From Watersipora subatra (Eukaryota > Bryozoa > Gymnolaemata > Cheilostomatida > Watersiporidae): a DNA stretch of 64,000 nucleotides. The notes beneath the pieces were generated by a model. That model was not told where the DNA came from. It made no database searches and was given only the letters and a program-made list of their open reading frames with translations. A program made the translations under genes and the position numbers. How positions within the stretch are numbered: the stretch's first letter is position 1; the number at the start of each line of letters is the position of its first letter. Positions 11,501 through 22,900 of the stretch are shown in pieces. The stretch covers positions 52,625,196 through 52,689,195 of the forward strand of contig NC_088708.1 in the NCBI RefSeq assembly GCF_963576615.1. The letters are read 5' to 3'.

Positions 11501-14500
11501 TTTCTTCTATATAGATTTAGTAATCAAAATAGCAGGCGTTACCTTTTCGCTAACAAATTTCGTCGAGGAGATGTGCAAGCATCCCAAACATAAATGTAAT
11601 GGAGACATCAGCGTTTTTCATAGTTAGATTTTTACAAATAAAACTTCTACTGGAACTTTTTTCAAATCATTGAATTCATTCAAGTCACTTCTTACCTTAA
11701 CGAATTGGAAAAAACCTTCTATTAAGAAGCCTTTATCTGAATCTGTGTAAAAGGTATGTTAGTCATATTTCCTTCTCACATTGGTATTCAGTAGTAAATC
11801 CTTCAAACCGACAGCTTACTCTGCATATTTTGTATGACCTTATAACACTTGACAGCATTATGTAATGCATAGTGTACTTTTTTAGCCCATTACAATCGCT
11901 CTCCATTTTGTTTTTGAAATTATATCTGTGAATGTGAGGATACACTTAGTTTCAAACGGCATGTTTAAAATTTGTACTCGTTTTTATTTTTAGGGCGAGT
12001 CTCCAATATAAATGGTTATTTTTTTCAACAACAAAAGAACTCAGTTGGGAAGTCTTAGATTACGAGGATCATTATATTACCCTGGAAGAAACAAAACATT
12101 CTTTCATCCTTCTTTTCAAGATTGTCTGGCAGGAACATGGCTTTCTCATGTTGTCATGATTTTGCTGTACCCTTTTTTGGTTTTGGAATTTTTGTCGACT
12201 CGAGTTCATTGTAGCAAGAGACTCCAATTCATTAATCATTGTTTTATTTAAAATTTATTATTAATTTGATTAATATTTAGGATGCAGAGTACTTGCTAAG
12301 GAAGTTGTTAAAACGGACTTCTAGGAAGTTTAATGGCATCACACAGTATGGACAAATGCACACATAAACCATAGATGGTGTTAATGTACTTATATACATA
12401 AATATACACATACTGTGTATTACAAAACCGAGGATACTAATTTATATAGTGACACATACATAACATTGTAGTTTTGGTTATATACTTTTGATTGTTAATG
12501 CCAGATTTGAAGAAACAATTAGCAAGTTATTGATCATACAACAGTCACAAGTTTTTTTTCACTTTAAATGTTTTTGAGCCATCTTAATATGCTAGAATAA
12601 AACCATCGCATTAGCTATGTGTTCTTGTTCGAGTGAAGTTTGAAGATACTACACCATTGTGGATTAAAAGTGTTCTTGGATTAATGTGAATGGCTTGCAA
12701 AGCGTTATAGGTAATGTAGATTTTTCAACCTTTTGTCCGCTAGCGCTTGTTGTCTCTGACTTGCTTTCACATTTTAGGCATTTTGCGTGTGCTTATCAAC
12801 TTTCAGCAAGTGAAGGTTTTTAAATACAAGTATGTTTCTTTTCAATTTATGTGACTGGTGTGTAGTTTCCTCTATGCAAGGCTATGAGGTGTTCGAGCAA
12901 GCCTTGACTTATAATTACCTGTGCATAAAATGTTTTTTATCAAACATGCACGATAAAAAATATTTGTCTCAAAATACAAAGTAGTTTTCAACATACAATA
13001 TCCAAACTTTCTAAAAAGATTATCGGCACAAGTTAGCAGAAAATAAAAACAAAGCATAAAAATAATGAAATATATAAATTATATGTACATGTATATTTAT
13101 TATTCACTCGGTCGCCAGACTTAAATATTAAATGTCTTAAAAGTGAAGCAGCAAAGAAAGGTTTATATTATTTCTTCATCATTTTAGTTTTTTATGTATT
13201 ACTTAAGGTTTTACATTTAGTTTTTTGCATAACCATATTAATTAACTTTTTTAATGTTATATGTGTTTACTTTAAAGGTTGACTTGCAACAAAATTCACA
13301 TTACAGTTATTTGGTATCAAAAGATTCACCATGTCTTACTCTGTTGTGTTGTAAGTGCAAAATATGTGGAAGTATGATTACAAGCTCTTAAAAGCTCCAA
13401 AACGAAAAGCTGCCGTAGATTAGAATCTCTTTATTTCGATGACGTAACCACGAAATTTGGTTATCGTCTTGTCACGTATGTTCTCACATGAATTGAAAGG
13501 CCAATACAAAGCTCAATATAAAACTTATCGTAGTACTAGTTTATGACAAACACTTCGGGTTTTACCGAAGTGTTATGCTCGCTACTTTACAGTTTTCTTT
13601 CGGCATTATTCAATCGTCAAGTCGTAATCTGATCATGTGACCCAATACTTTGCAAATAATTTTTGCAGCACTTTTCGATTATCACACGTGACCAACAGGC
13701 TCGTCATGATTATCAGACAATGATATGTACTCCTTCAAGCTAAGGTTAAAATGTTTAATGAATTTTTACGGTAAGTTATAAGATATCATTGTTACAAGTG
13801 ACTGCATTACGATGACGATAAAACTGACGCGTAAGAACAATAGACATAGTTTTATTGACTGCGTGAAGTATATTTGTGAAAGTGTTTCGACGAATAAGAT
13901 TGCATGAAAGTGTAAACAGAAACCATCTCTCACAACTACATCACATTTGAGCCGTTTTGGAAAGGGAATCCAAACTACGGCGGTCTCGTGGGGCTGCGAT
14001 TTTCTGTTCATTTTTTAGCTTTTAAGAGCTTGTAATCAACTTTCCACATATTTTGCACCTGCAACACAACAGAGTAAGACATGGTGAATCTTTTCATATC
14101 AAATAACTGTAATGTGAATTTTGTTGCAAGTCAACCTTTAATTAATAATTGTTGTTTATCGAACTATGTAATGAATTGAACAAAATACATTGTATTCTTA
14201 TAAGAATATTTTCTCTAATATGTGACTGTTTTAACATATGATATAAATACCAGAATGGATTAACTTAAGATATTGAGGTTTAAGTGGTTAGACAACAGAC
14301 TGTAGTTAAATTCAATTTGTTGTACTTGCTACTTGGCTACTGCTTTCACCATGTCTGATTATGTCAGTTTATAAATTTAGTTGTGCATTGTCATTCATTT
14401 CATATCTTATCCAAAGTAATCTATTTTCTTATTTGAAATTAGTAGTAGACATTAAAATGTGTAGTATTTTATGTTGTTAAGTTTTAATCTAGAAATTGTA

Positions 14501-16148
14501 AGTAGTTTTGCGTGAATGTTTTTGTTTACCAAGTCCTAACAAACTATAATTTGCATTATTGGCCAGTTTCCTGATTTTTTGTAAAAGCTCATTTATTGGT
14601 TTAGACTTTATAAAACTGGATGGGAAAGCTTAGTTACTACAGAAACATAATTTAGGTATTTATTATAGTAGTTCATTGCAGTTTTGTTGAAAAGATTTAG
14701 GGAATCAATGTTTTTGTAATTTTTTTAAATGCCAAACTTTGAGCTTTTTGGTTGTTTTTGAAAGTTGTGTTAGGTCCAATTATACTTATCCTTACTGGTG
14801 ACTAACAACTCACCTTGACCTTGGTTTTCAAATTTGGTAATGGGTGTAGTTATAAACTAGCCTTAGGTTTATCAGTCCTTAACTGTATGTTTAGTCGCTG
14901 ACCATCATTGTAATTTAAATTGACCTTTTTTATATCAGCTACACGGAAAGTATGTCAATATTTTAGATATTCGACTCGATTTGGATGAAGTGCAGATTTC
15001 CATTGACAAGAAGACAGATACCCTTGCATTTGGCCGAAGTTTGTGCAGATCAGTTTTTGATGCTCTTTCCATTCGTGCTTCCCTTTGTACAGATTTTAAT
15101 CTTCCTGCTAGTGAGGTGCTTCTGAGCTGTGTGACTGTTCTTCTCGACTGTAGGAAACGGCACAACCTTAAAACACACGATTTGTCAGGTATTTTCTGGA
15201 TACTGTGAGTGGTAGTTATTGTTATCTCTGCTTGTGTTATGTCACTGTCAGAAGCTTTGTTTACGCTAGAAGCTCATGTTTGTTATTTTAAATTATCTTC
15301 ACTGGCATTTGTCAATGTAAAATTATCACATTTAAATTTGTTAAACCTTGAAGAACTTTTTGATTACAGCGTTTGTTTTTTGGCATGATAATCAATATAG
15401 GTTGCAATACAAGGTGAAAACTATAAACATGGTTTTCAAAGCTGATCTATCGATAAAAATATTAAATTAGCCGGTTTATTTGTAATTTTGCAAGCTTTGT
15501 TTTTTGGTTGTGCGTTTTCGTTCTGTACAGTTTCCTAATCCTTCAAGAAAATTTTCTTGGTATACAGTAGTAAAACATCAAAGCTTTTAGAATTTTGGTC
15601 TACAATTCATTACCTCCAAAGTCGAAATATTTTGAGGGATTTTGTGTTATATAGGAGTGCTAAAGCTGATGGGAAGAACACAGAGGAGTAACTCCATACA
15701 AAAGAATCTACAGCGTGTAGTGTACAAGTACTTGTGGCACGGGATTAACCCCAGTCGTCCAGCTACAAGCCATCCTTCCCCTCTTTATCTCATCAACCAG
15801 TATATAGAAGCAATGATCTTTTCCAATTTTCTGCCTGAACTTCACCTGTCTCATACCCTAAATGGAAACCCAGCTGTAAGATGGATTATTAACTCCATGG
15901 AGCACACCGCAGCCAAAGCTGCTACTAGAATTAATGCTACTATTTTTGAGGCATCTGTTGGGCATGAGAAGCTCTTTACACCCTCTATGTTGAAGTTTAT
16001 CACTCAACCACCTCTTCTCAGGCTCAAGACATTGGCGGCCAAAGTTGTTTGGTACGCCGTTGGGAGACAGAGAGTGGACCTTGCTTTGCTTCCAATTCCA
16101 GGGCATTTGAAAAATGAGTTTTTAGATATTATTATTAAAGATATTTAA
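8591..16148 (+). CDS. Ankyrin-repeat and SOCS-box protein (ASB-like), 8 exons
   Basis: Proposed exons: 8591-8860, 8977-9258, 9854-10046, 10256-10414, 11536-11595, 12778-12809, 14939-15188 and 15655-16148. They join in phase and total 1740 nt (579 aa). The N-terminal half looks like degenerate ankyrin repeats (for example YLHLACKLGYQNMIKKIL at residues 73-90). The last 47 residues resemble a SOCS box: LKTLAAKVV fits the elongin-BC box pattern LxxxAxxxV, and LLPIPGHLK fits the cullin-box LPxP. By family, such proteins are substrate receptors of cullin-5/elongin E3 ubiquitin ligases; the substrate is unknown. Exons 5 and 6 (60 and 32 nt) were chosen because they alone restore phase between exons 4 and 7. 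The exon 1 donor (GAG/gttggt) is weak. The exact ASB subfamily is uncertain. Confidence 0.62.
10807..11115 (+). repeat. tRNA-derived SINE
   Basis: Lies in intron 4 of the ASB-like gene. It carries an RNA polymerase III A-box-like TAGCTTAATTGGTTA (about 10980) and, about 35 bp on, a B-box-like GGTTTCGAGATCAAATCC (about 11016). Its beginning (TAGCCTGGCACATT) and its end resemble the insertion at 40605-40800, showing a dispersed family. The boundaries are approximate. Confidence 0.6.
13276..14137. mobile_element. TTAA-flanked MITE with ~130-bp TIRs
   Basis: Terminal sequence AGGTTGACTTGCAACAAAAT (13276) recurs inverted at 14137, and the inverted match continues about 130 bp inward to TTACAAGCTCTTAAAAGCT. 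TTAA flanks both sides (13272-13275 and 14138-14141). TTAA duplications are typical of piggyBac and Kolobok elements. The centre has no transposase. It lies inside intron 6 of the ASB-like gene. Confidence 0.82.
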
Positions 16149-16966
16149 ATTGCTGTTTTTTGATTATATCCATATCGTATACTCCGGGTGTTTTTATATC
16201 TCTCCGTCCTGTACATGTTAAGGTTGTTTGGATGTGGATGTTTTCAACATTAGGTATTAAGCCAATGACTAAAGCTGACTAAATGCAATTTTACTCAAAA
16301 ATATTTTGCATTTACAATTGGAGTTTTACTGCTAAAACTTTTCTTGTGGTGAGGCTAACATGTAGGCTCAATGCATATACAGTAGGTATGTTATTATTAT
16401 AGCTATTTGACATTTTGGTCCGTCCTATATTATATATATATATTATATTGTTGTTTGTTATGTAGTTTGTAAAAATCTAATAAATGCTATTCAAACAATC
16501 TTTTAACTTTTGTAATATACAGCATTTCAGTATGCATGTCTGTTGCGAAATCTTTCGCTGTTTTTTGCTAACGTTTTTCTGTTTTGTAAGCATGATTTGC
16601 AAAAGAGTAGCAACTGCTCGTGGTGGTTGCGTATTATTAAAACATTTGTTACAAATTAAGCCTCGATATGTTTTAAATTTATTTTAAAGCTCTGCATTTT
16701 TCCTATTCCTTGAGAATGTACATTTTTTGGGGACACAAACAGGATGTCATACTGGCATCAGCTTGTTTGCAGATTCCTCGTGTAAGCTGGTGGTAGTTAT
16801 AGAACTTCTCATCCAAACACTATTTTGTATTACTCATTAAATTAGATCATCTACCCACATGAAAACAATAATTTTAAAAAACTCAACATTTAAATTGCAA
16901 CGGCCAGTTAAAACAGCAAACGTTTGTTGTGCTCAAATTGGCTCAGGAAGTGTTTTTATGTTACAG
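16149..16966. other. 3' UTR of ASB-like gene and intergenic spacer
   Basis: A polyadenylation signal AATAAA is at 16479-16484, about 330 bp after the stop codon. Beyond it nothing is recognised up to the first proposed exon of the FKBP gene. Confidence 0.5.
16479..16484 (+). terminator. Polyadenylation signal AATAAA
   Basis: The canonical hexamer lies downstream of the ASB-like stop codon on the same strand, and is the best candidate 3' end for that transcript. Confidence 0.5.
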
Positions 16967-16996
16967 AGCCATATCAAGCTTTCTTCCAAGCAGTTG

Positions 16997-19900
16997 ATGG
17001 ATGAGGAGACGCCTTTGGTAAGGTTATGAAAATACATGTAGTGTCTGTGTATTACAGTGTTACCCAGTGCACAGGAGAAAGTTTCTTTAGAAATACAGTA
17101 GTTACTTTAGTTAACTAGTAATTTACTAGTAGTTAACTTTATGCTTAATCATAGCCACATTTTACTTCTCGTCTGAACATGGTCCATCAAGTTAAATCTG
17201 TTTGCATAAATTCTGTGATTGCTCTATTTTCTCTGCTTGTATTTATTTTAATGTGAAAAGACAACTATTTGATCCTCTGTACCTTTCATTAAATTAGGCT
17301 TTTGATCTTTTTATAGCAACTTTCTAAAGACACAGATGTCGAGTCAGAGAACTACCCTCCTGCAGGTGAGCTGTGGTTAGCTCTATTACATTTTGTCATC
17401 GATTTGTAAATCTTGCTCTTTGAATTTAGTTTTCTGGCTGTGCATTCTGTTCAAGCTTTCTAATAGCTTTGAGATCATCATTTCTACTGCATTATCATTA
17501 CACTCCTAAATCACGCCGATTATTTGGGTTGTGAACGACTTGCTTTCAGAGAATACATTAAAAAATGATGTTTGCTTATAACAGTCAAATTTTGATCTGT
17601 CATATAAATATAGCTAGATATGCAAAAGGTAGTTTTGCATTGTAATTTGTATGCATATAGCTGACGAGTTCAACGAGTACTGTCTGATCCATCCTTGCGT
17701 ACACTGCTGTGAGTCTCATGAATTGATTACCTCTGTTGCTTGTGTGTTTCATTCATTTATTCATTCAAGTCCATTTATACCGCTCTTCTTTAGAGCTCAA
17801 GTATTTAGACTATCAGCAACCTTGGAATACTTTGTGTAGTGGATGCTAATGGGCAAGGTCATGAGAGCTGTATACATATATACATAGTCTATCTGATAAT
17901 TCATGGTGACTCTCCCATCTATGTATAGCTCCTATATCACCATGAATTATCACATATACATAGTCTGATTGGTAATTCATGATGACTCTCCCATCTATGT
18001 ATAGCTCGTATCTGCTATGGCATTATAGAAGAAGATATAACAGATCTAGCTGATGGGGGCATACTCAGATCCATAATTTGTGTGGGAGAAGGGAAACACA
18101 AACCTGTGGATGGATCCCTCACCACAGGTAATTAAGTTGCCTTGAATTACTAGTGTTTGTTGGTGAGGAAAGGGAGAAGATGGCTCTCTCCTCAGAACTT
18201 CTCATATCTGCATACAAGTCATAGTTTATTTCTCACGATTCTTATCTGTGGCTGATTAACACATGCTAGTTTGCTATAAAACGCTAGCTTGCTATAACAC
18301 CAGTTTGCTATAACTCTCTGGCTCGCTATAAAATGCTAGCTTGCTATAACACCAGTTTGCTATAACTCTCTGGCTCGCTATAAAATGCTAGCTTGCTATA
18401 AAATACTAGCTTGCTATAACACCAGCTTGTTATAACACCAGCTTGCTATAACTGTCTGGCTCACTATAAAATGCTAGCTTGCTATAAAATGCTAGCTTGC
18501 TATAACACCAGCTTGCTATAACTCTCTGGCTCGCTATAAAATGCTAGCTTGCTATAACGCCATTCTGCTATGACACTCTGGCTCGCTATAAACTGCTAGC
18601 TTGCTATAAAATGCTAGCTTGCTATAACTCCAGCTTGCTATAACTCTCTGGTTGGCTATAAAATGCTAGCTTGCAATAACACCAGCTTGCTATAACTCTC
18701 TTGCTCGCTATAAAATGCTAGCTTGCTATAAAACGCTAGCTTGCTATAACACCAGCTTGCTATAACTCTCTGGCTTGCTATAAAATGTTGGCTTGCTTTA
18801 ACTCGGTGGCTTGTTGTAAAAATCCAGCTTGCTATAATACACAGGTTAACATACACCAGCTTGCTATAGCTGGCAATAGCATGGCATTTCACAAGCGAGC
18901 GTACTGTAGCACATGCCAGCTTGCTGCAAAAACTGCTAGCTTGCTATAATATGTGCTAGCTTTCTATAACAACCACTAGATCAAGCTTGGTAGCCCATGG
19001 CAAGCTTGCCATGAGCTATCAAGGATCATTGTAGGAAGGGAAGAGTAACTCTCATATAGATAATTATTACAATTCAGTATAGCCGTACTATGATTCTCTA
19101 TTTCTGACATAAGCTTGTATAGAAAGCCTTCTAGTTAGCTGGCATTTATAACAATTGATATTTTTATGACTTACTTGATAACATAGTAAGTTGTTTGAAG
19201 TTCAATTAATGAGCATTCATTGTTCAAGAGTCTGCCTTTGCTTTGTTAAAACACAAACATAGCTGATGTACATAGTAGGGTAGTGTCAGTGATTTGAGTA
19301 TCGTTATAAGGATGTTTCTGATTGGTGAACCAGTTTTGGCTGTATCTGTGTAGGGCTAGCAGTTCATATGTGCAGTGAGTGCAGTAGACAGACTTTTCAG
19401 CTATCAGTGGAGGAGTTTTTATGTAACTAGAATAAGTTTTCAAGTGAGTGTCAAAAGGTAGATTAGTCACTCCACTTACTGCTTTTTGAATGAACTGTTT
19501 CAACTCTATTAATAGACACACCACTGCCATTATTTTATGTTACACTGCTACATGTATTTTATTTCTAATGCTCTCTGTGTGCGTATTCATCAATTAGTTT
19601 CTTGGCTTTTTGCACTTGAAGGTACAACATGCAGGAAACAACAAAAATGTATTTGTATTAACATGTAACTGTGGTAATTAAAACTGAAGACATAGGATTG
19701 TTCTGTCACAACATTGATAATGTCATGTAATAGTAATATTTGTCACTGTTGCAGTGCACCTAAAGGGTAGCTACCAAGGTAGAACATTTGAGGAAAGGGA
19801 AGTAACATTCTACTTGGGTCTTGGATTTGAGCAGAGAGTTATAGAAGGCGTCGAAGCGGCAGTAAAAAAGTTTAGAAAAGGTGAAAAGTCTCGTCTCACA

Positions 19901-22900
19901 ATTTCGCATGAATACGCGTTCTCTGAGACAGGCAGTGATGAGTTGGGTATCCCTTCTCATGCCTGTGTACAGTATGAGGTGCAACTACTCCAGTTTAATA
20001 AGGTTTGTGTTTATATCAGTAGCAGCCACCCTTCCTATGTTCGATTATAGTGAGTCGGTCCCCGCAGATTGAACAAAGTTTTAAAGGCTAAGTTTCAAAG
20101 TACCCAAGTAGTGTGGCTAGTACAACTGTACGCATGGCTGTACGCATGGTTACAATGTACCAACAAAGGATTTACTTTAATGAATTTGGAAATTTTTTGA
20201 TCATACTTTTTTGTTCTTGTTTAATTAAATAATTAATATTCTTTGAAGCGGTCAGAGCCGTGTTTCAGAAATATAAATAAGCTTTCTGTTGCAGATGATT
20301 TTATTGGGCCCCGAGTACGAGTGTTTAAGTTGGACATTAATTTACTTTGTATCTGAACAGGTTGACATGTTTATCATTTTTGCAGAGTGAAAACATCTCA
20401 CGATCATTGTTTATGAATTTTCTGATATCGCAACCACTGATGTATGTTACATATGTATGTTTTTATACATCGTATTTTTATACGCATGCAAGTTCATCAC
20501 GTGTTCTACAGTCCTGTGCCGTTTCAGGAGGTACACATCTGATAAGTTCTTGGTTAACCTTACTAGTTTTTCTGGTCTTGTATAATTGTTGTCTGTATGC
20601 TAAAATCATGTCCATGTACACGGCCCTTTTGAGATCGACTATCAAATTGGTAGGAAGAGATTAATTAAAGCATTCTATTTCATTCAAGCATTCAAGTCCA
20701 TCACATATTCATAGATGGACAAAAAGCTGCATTGTTAATTTATGGTATTGTTACTATTTACATATATATGACAGAGTCTCACATTATACATTGACCAGCA
20801 GTCTTATATATAAACAAAGCAAAAGTTATAAGTTATTTCTAGTGAAAAACCTATCCATAAATAAGCTTAGTTCAACCGTAGAGACAGTCAAATTCTTATA
20901 TGATTACTTCGGTCCGTTTGTATTGGATCAACTTAAGATTTTTAGTTTGTCAATTTTACATATTTTTATTTCTTTATATGTTGGTGATGCTCAGGATCAG
21001 CATGTAGCCTTTCACACTGCTTAAGACAGTTGCTGCGCTTACATTTCTGTAATAAAAACATTTACATTTAAGATCTTGTCATCCTAAAATACTGTTTTAC
21101 TCTACATGGATGGTTGGATCATGGAAGTTTTTTTTGTTCATACTCGTTATGACATTGGTGTTGCTTTGATTCTGATAACGTAAATCCTGCTTAGCTTCAC
21201 CAATAGTTCACGAAGGGGACACTGTTTGTTTGAGGCACTAGGGTCGCCCCTCCCCCCTTGTATTCAGAACTTGTAAGGACTGCTGAAGTTAAGAAGCTGC
21301 GGGAAGGTGGTTAAGATTTCAAGCTGGTTATTTTGGTTTCAATATGTGTTAGTAAAGCTTATCATCAGGATTCTGTATTAATCACAGTTAAACTTCAGTA
21401 ATCAGCTTGATTCTTAACTTTGAACATATTTCATTACAGCCTAAAGAACTCTGGGAGCTCTCAACAAGAGAGAAGCTAAACTTAGCTGAACGCTTCAAAA
21501 CAAAAGGCACCATTTTACTTCAAGTAAGCATCCTCGTAGCATCTTCATTTCTGTGTATCTATGGTATAGTATGAGATTTATTATTTCTCTTTTAAGTTTC
21601 TTGTCTAAAGTGCCCTTTATATGTAATATTTAGCAAGATATTTTTAAGTATTTGTTGATTTGCAGGTGTGCATTTATTTGTCGCATTGTGTGCTAGCTTA
21701 TACATTAATAACAAAACTTTCTCTCTTTAACCGTTTTGCATCATCAGTTGAATGGTAAGGACTTCGTGGTAAAAGCATAATTGATCCCTTCACTTTTAGA
21801 CCACTAAGCGCTCATACCACCTGTAGGAACATGTCATTCACAGAGGCACTTTTAGACCACCAAGCGCTTATACAACCTGTAAGAACATGTCATTCACAGA
21901 GGTTGTGATCATGTTTCATTTTTATAGTCAGGTGTGTTAGCTGAGTCTTTAATGGCATATGAAAGAGCCAAGGAGATCCTCATGGATGACCCAAACTACT
22001 CTGAGGAGGAGCGGGCTCAACGTAAGGCTTTACTACTTAAGCTTCACCTCAACACAGCTCTATGTCAGCTCAAGATGTGTCTATGGAATCATGCTCTGGC
22101 TAGCTGTGGCTCTGCACTAGAAATAGAACCTCAAAATGAAAAGGCTCTTTACAGAAAGGCTCAGGTAAGGAGACTAGGGGTTTCCTTTGTTAGTTGTTGT
22201 AAGTTATCTCTAGCACACAGTCTTTCTCGTTTAGATTAGTAGTGCTGGTTATATTGAGTGGCGGGCTTAATGAGTTCCGGGCCAAGCTCGTACGTCAATT
22301 CAATCATATCTCAAATCAAATTATTTTATATAAAATAACTAAATACAAATTAATCTATTCCCACCGTCTCAAAAGACACCCAAAAACAGGATATCGCTAT
22401 GAAAAAACATGTTTTTATTGTTCTAATTCACCACCTGCACTCGCAGCGTAACAACTACCTATCTAGTGTCTGTCTAGTCGTATCTATCTAATTCACCACC
22501 TACACTCGCAGCGTAACAACTACCTATCTAGTGTCTGTCTAGTCGTATCTATCTAATTCACTTGGTTTTTTTTTGTTCAATTTGCATCAGCCTCAGGCCG
22601 ACCCTATTTAATACCTTGACGCCTGGGCTTGAGATAAAGTTTCACTAAAAGATAAAGAGATAAAGTGATGCTGAGATAAAGTTTCAAAACAAAGTTTCAC
22701 TTTGTTTTCACGTACTTCCAGTTGACGAACGATTATGAAATTTTGACAGCTTTTTGTGGTATAGGATTTTAGTATTAGTCAAAAGTTTTAAAGTCAAGTG
22801 GACTATTGTTAGTTTTTCGGATATAGTAAAAATACCAACGTCACTTTTATCTGAGCAATAAATTACAAATGGCTGACGACGGGACACAAGTTCTTTATTC

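Noticed and set aside
17651-17839. 62-codon frame read as a stand-alone small gene
   Set aside because: Its first part is better explained as FKBP exon 3 (17661-17708) ending at a consensus gtgagt donor; the rest is intron.
18656-18892. Minus-strand frame with repeated ASYSKL-like words
   Set aside because: Translation of the CTTGCTATAA minisatellite.
20290-20390. Possible extra FKBP exon after the acceptor at about 20294
   Set aside because: The exon 5 to exon 6 junction (20002 to 21440) is already in phase and matches the family without it, and the candidate gives no family similarity.
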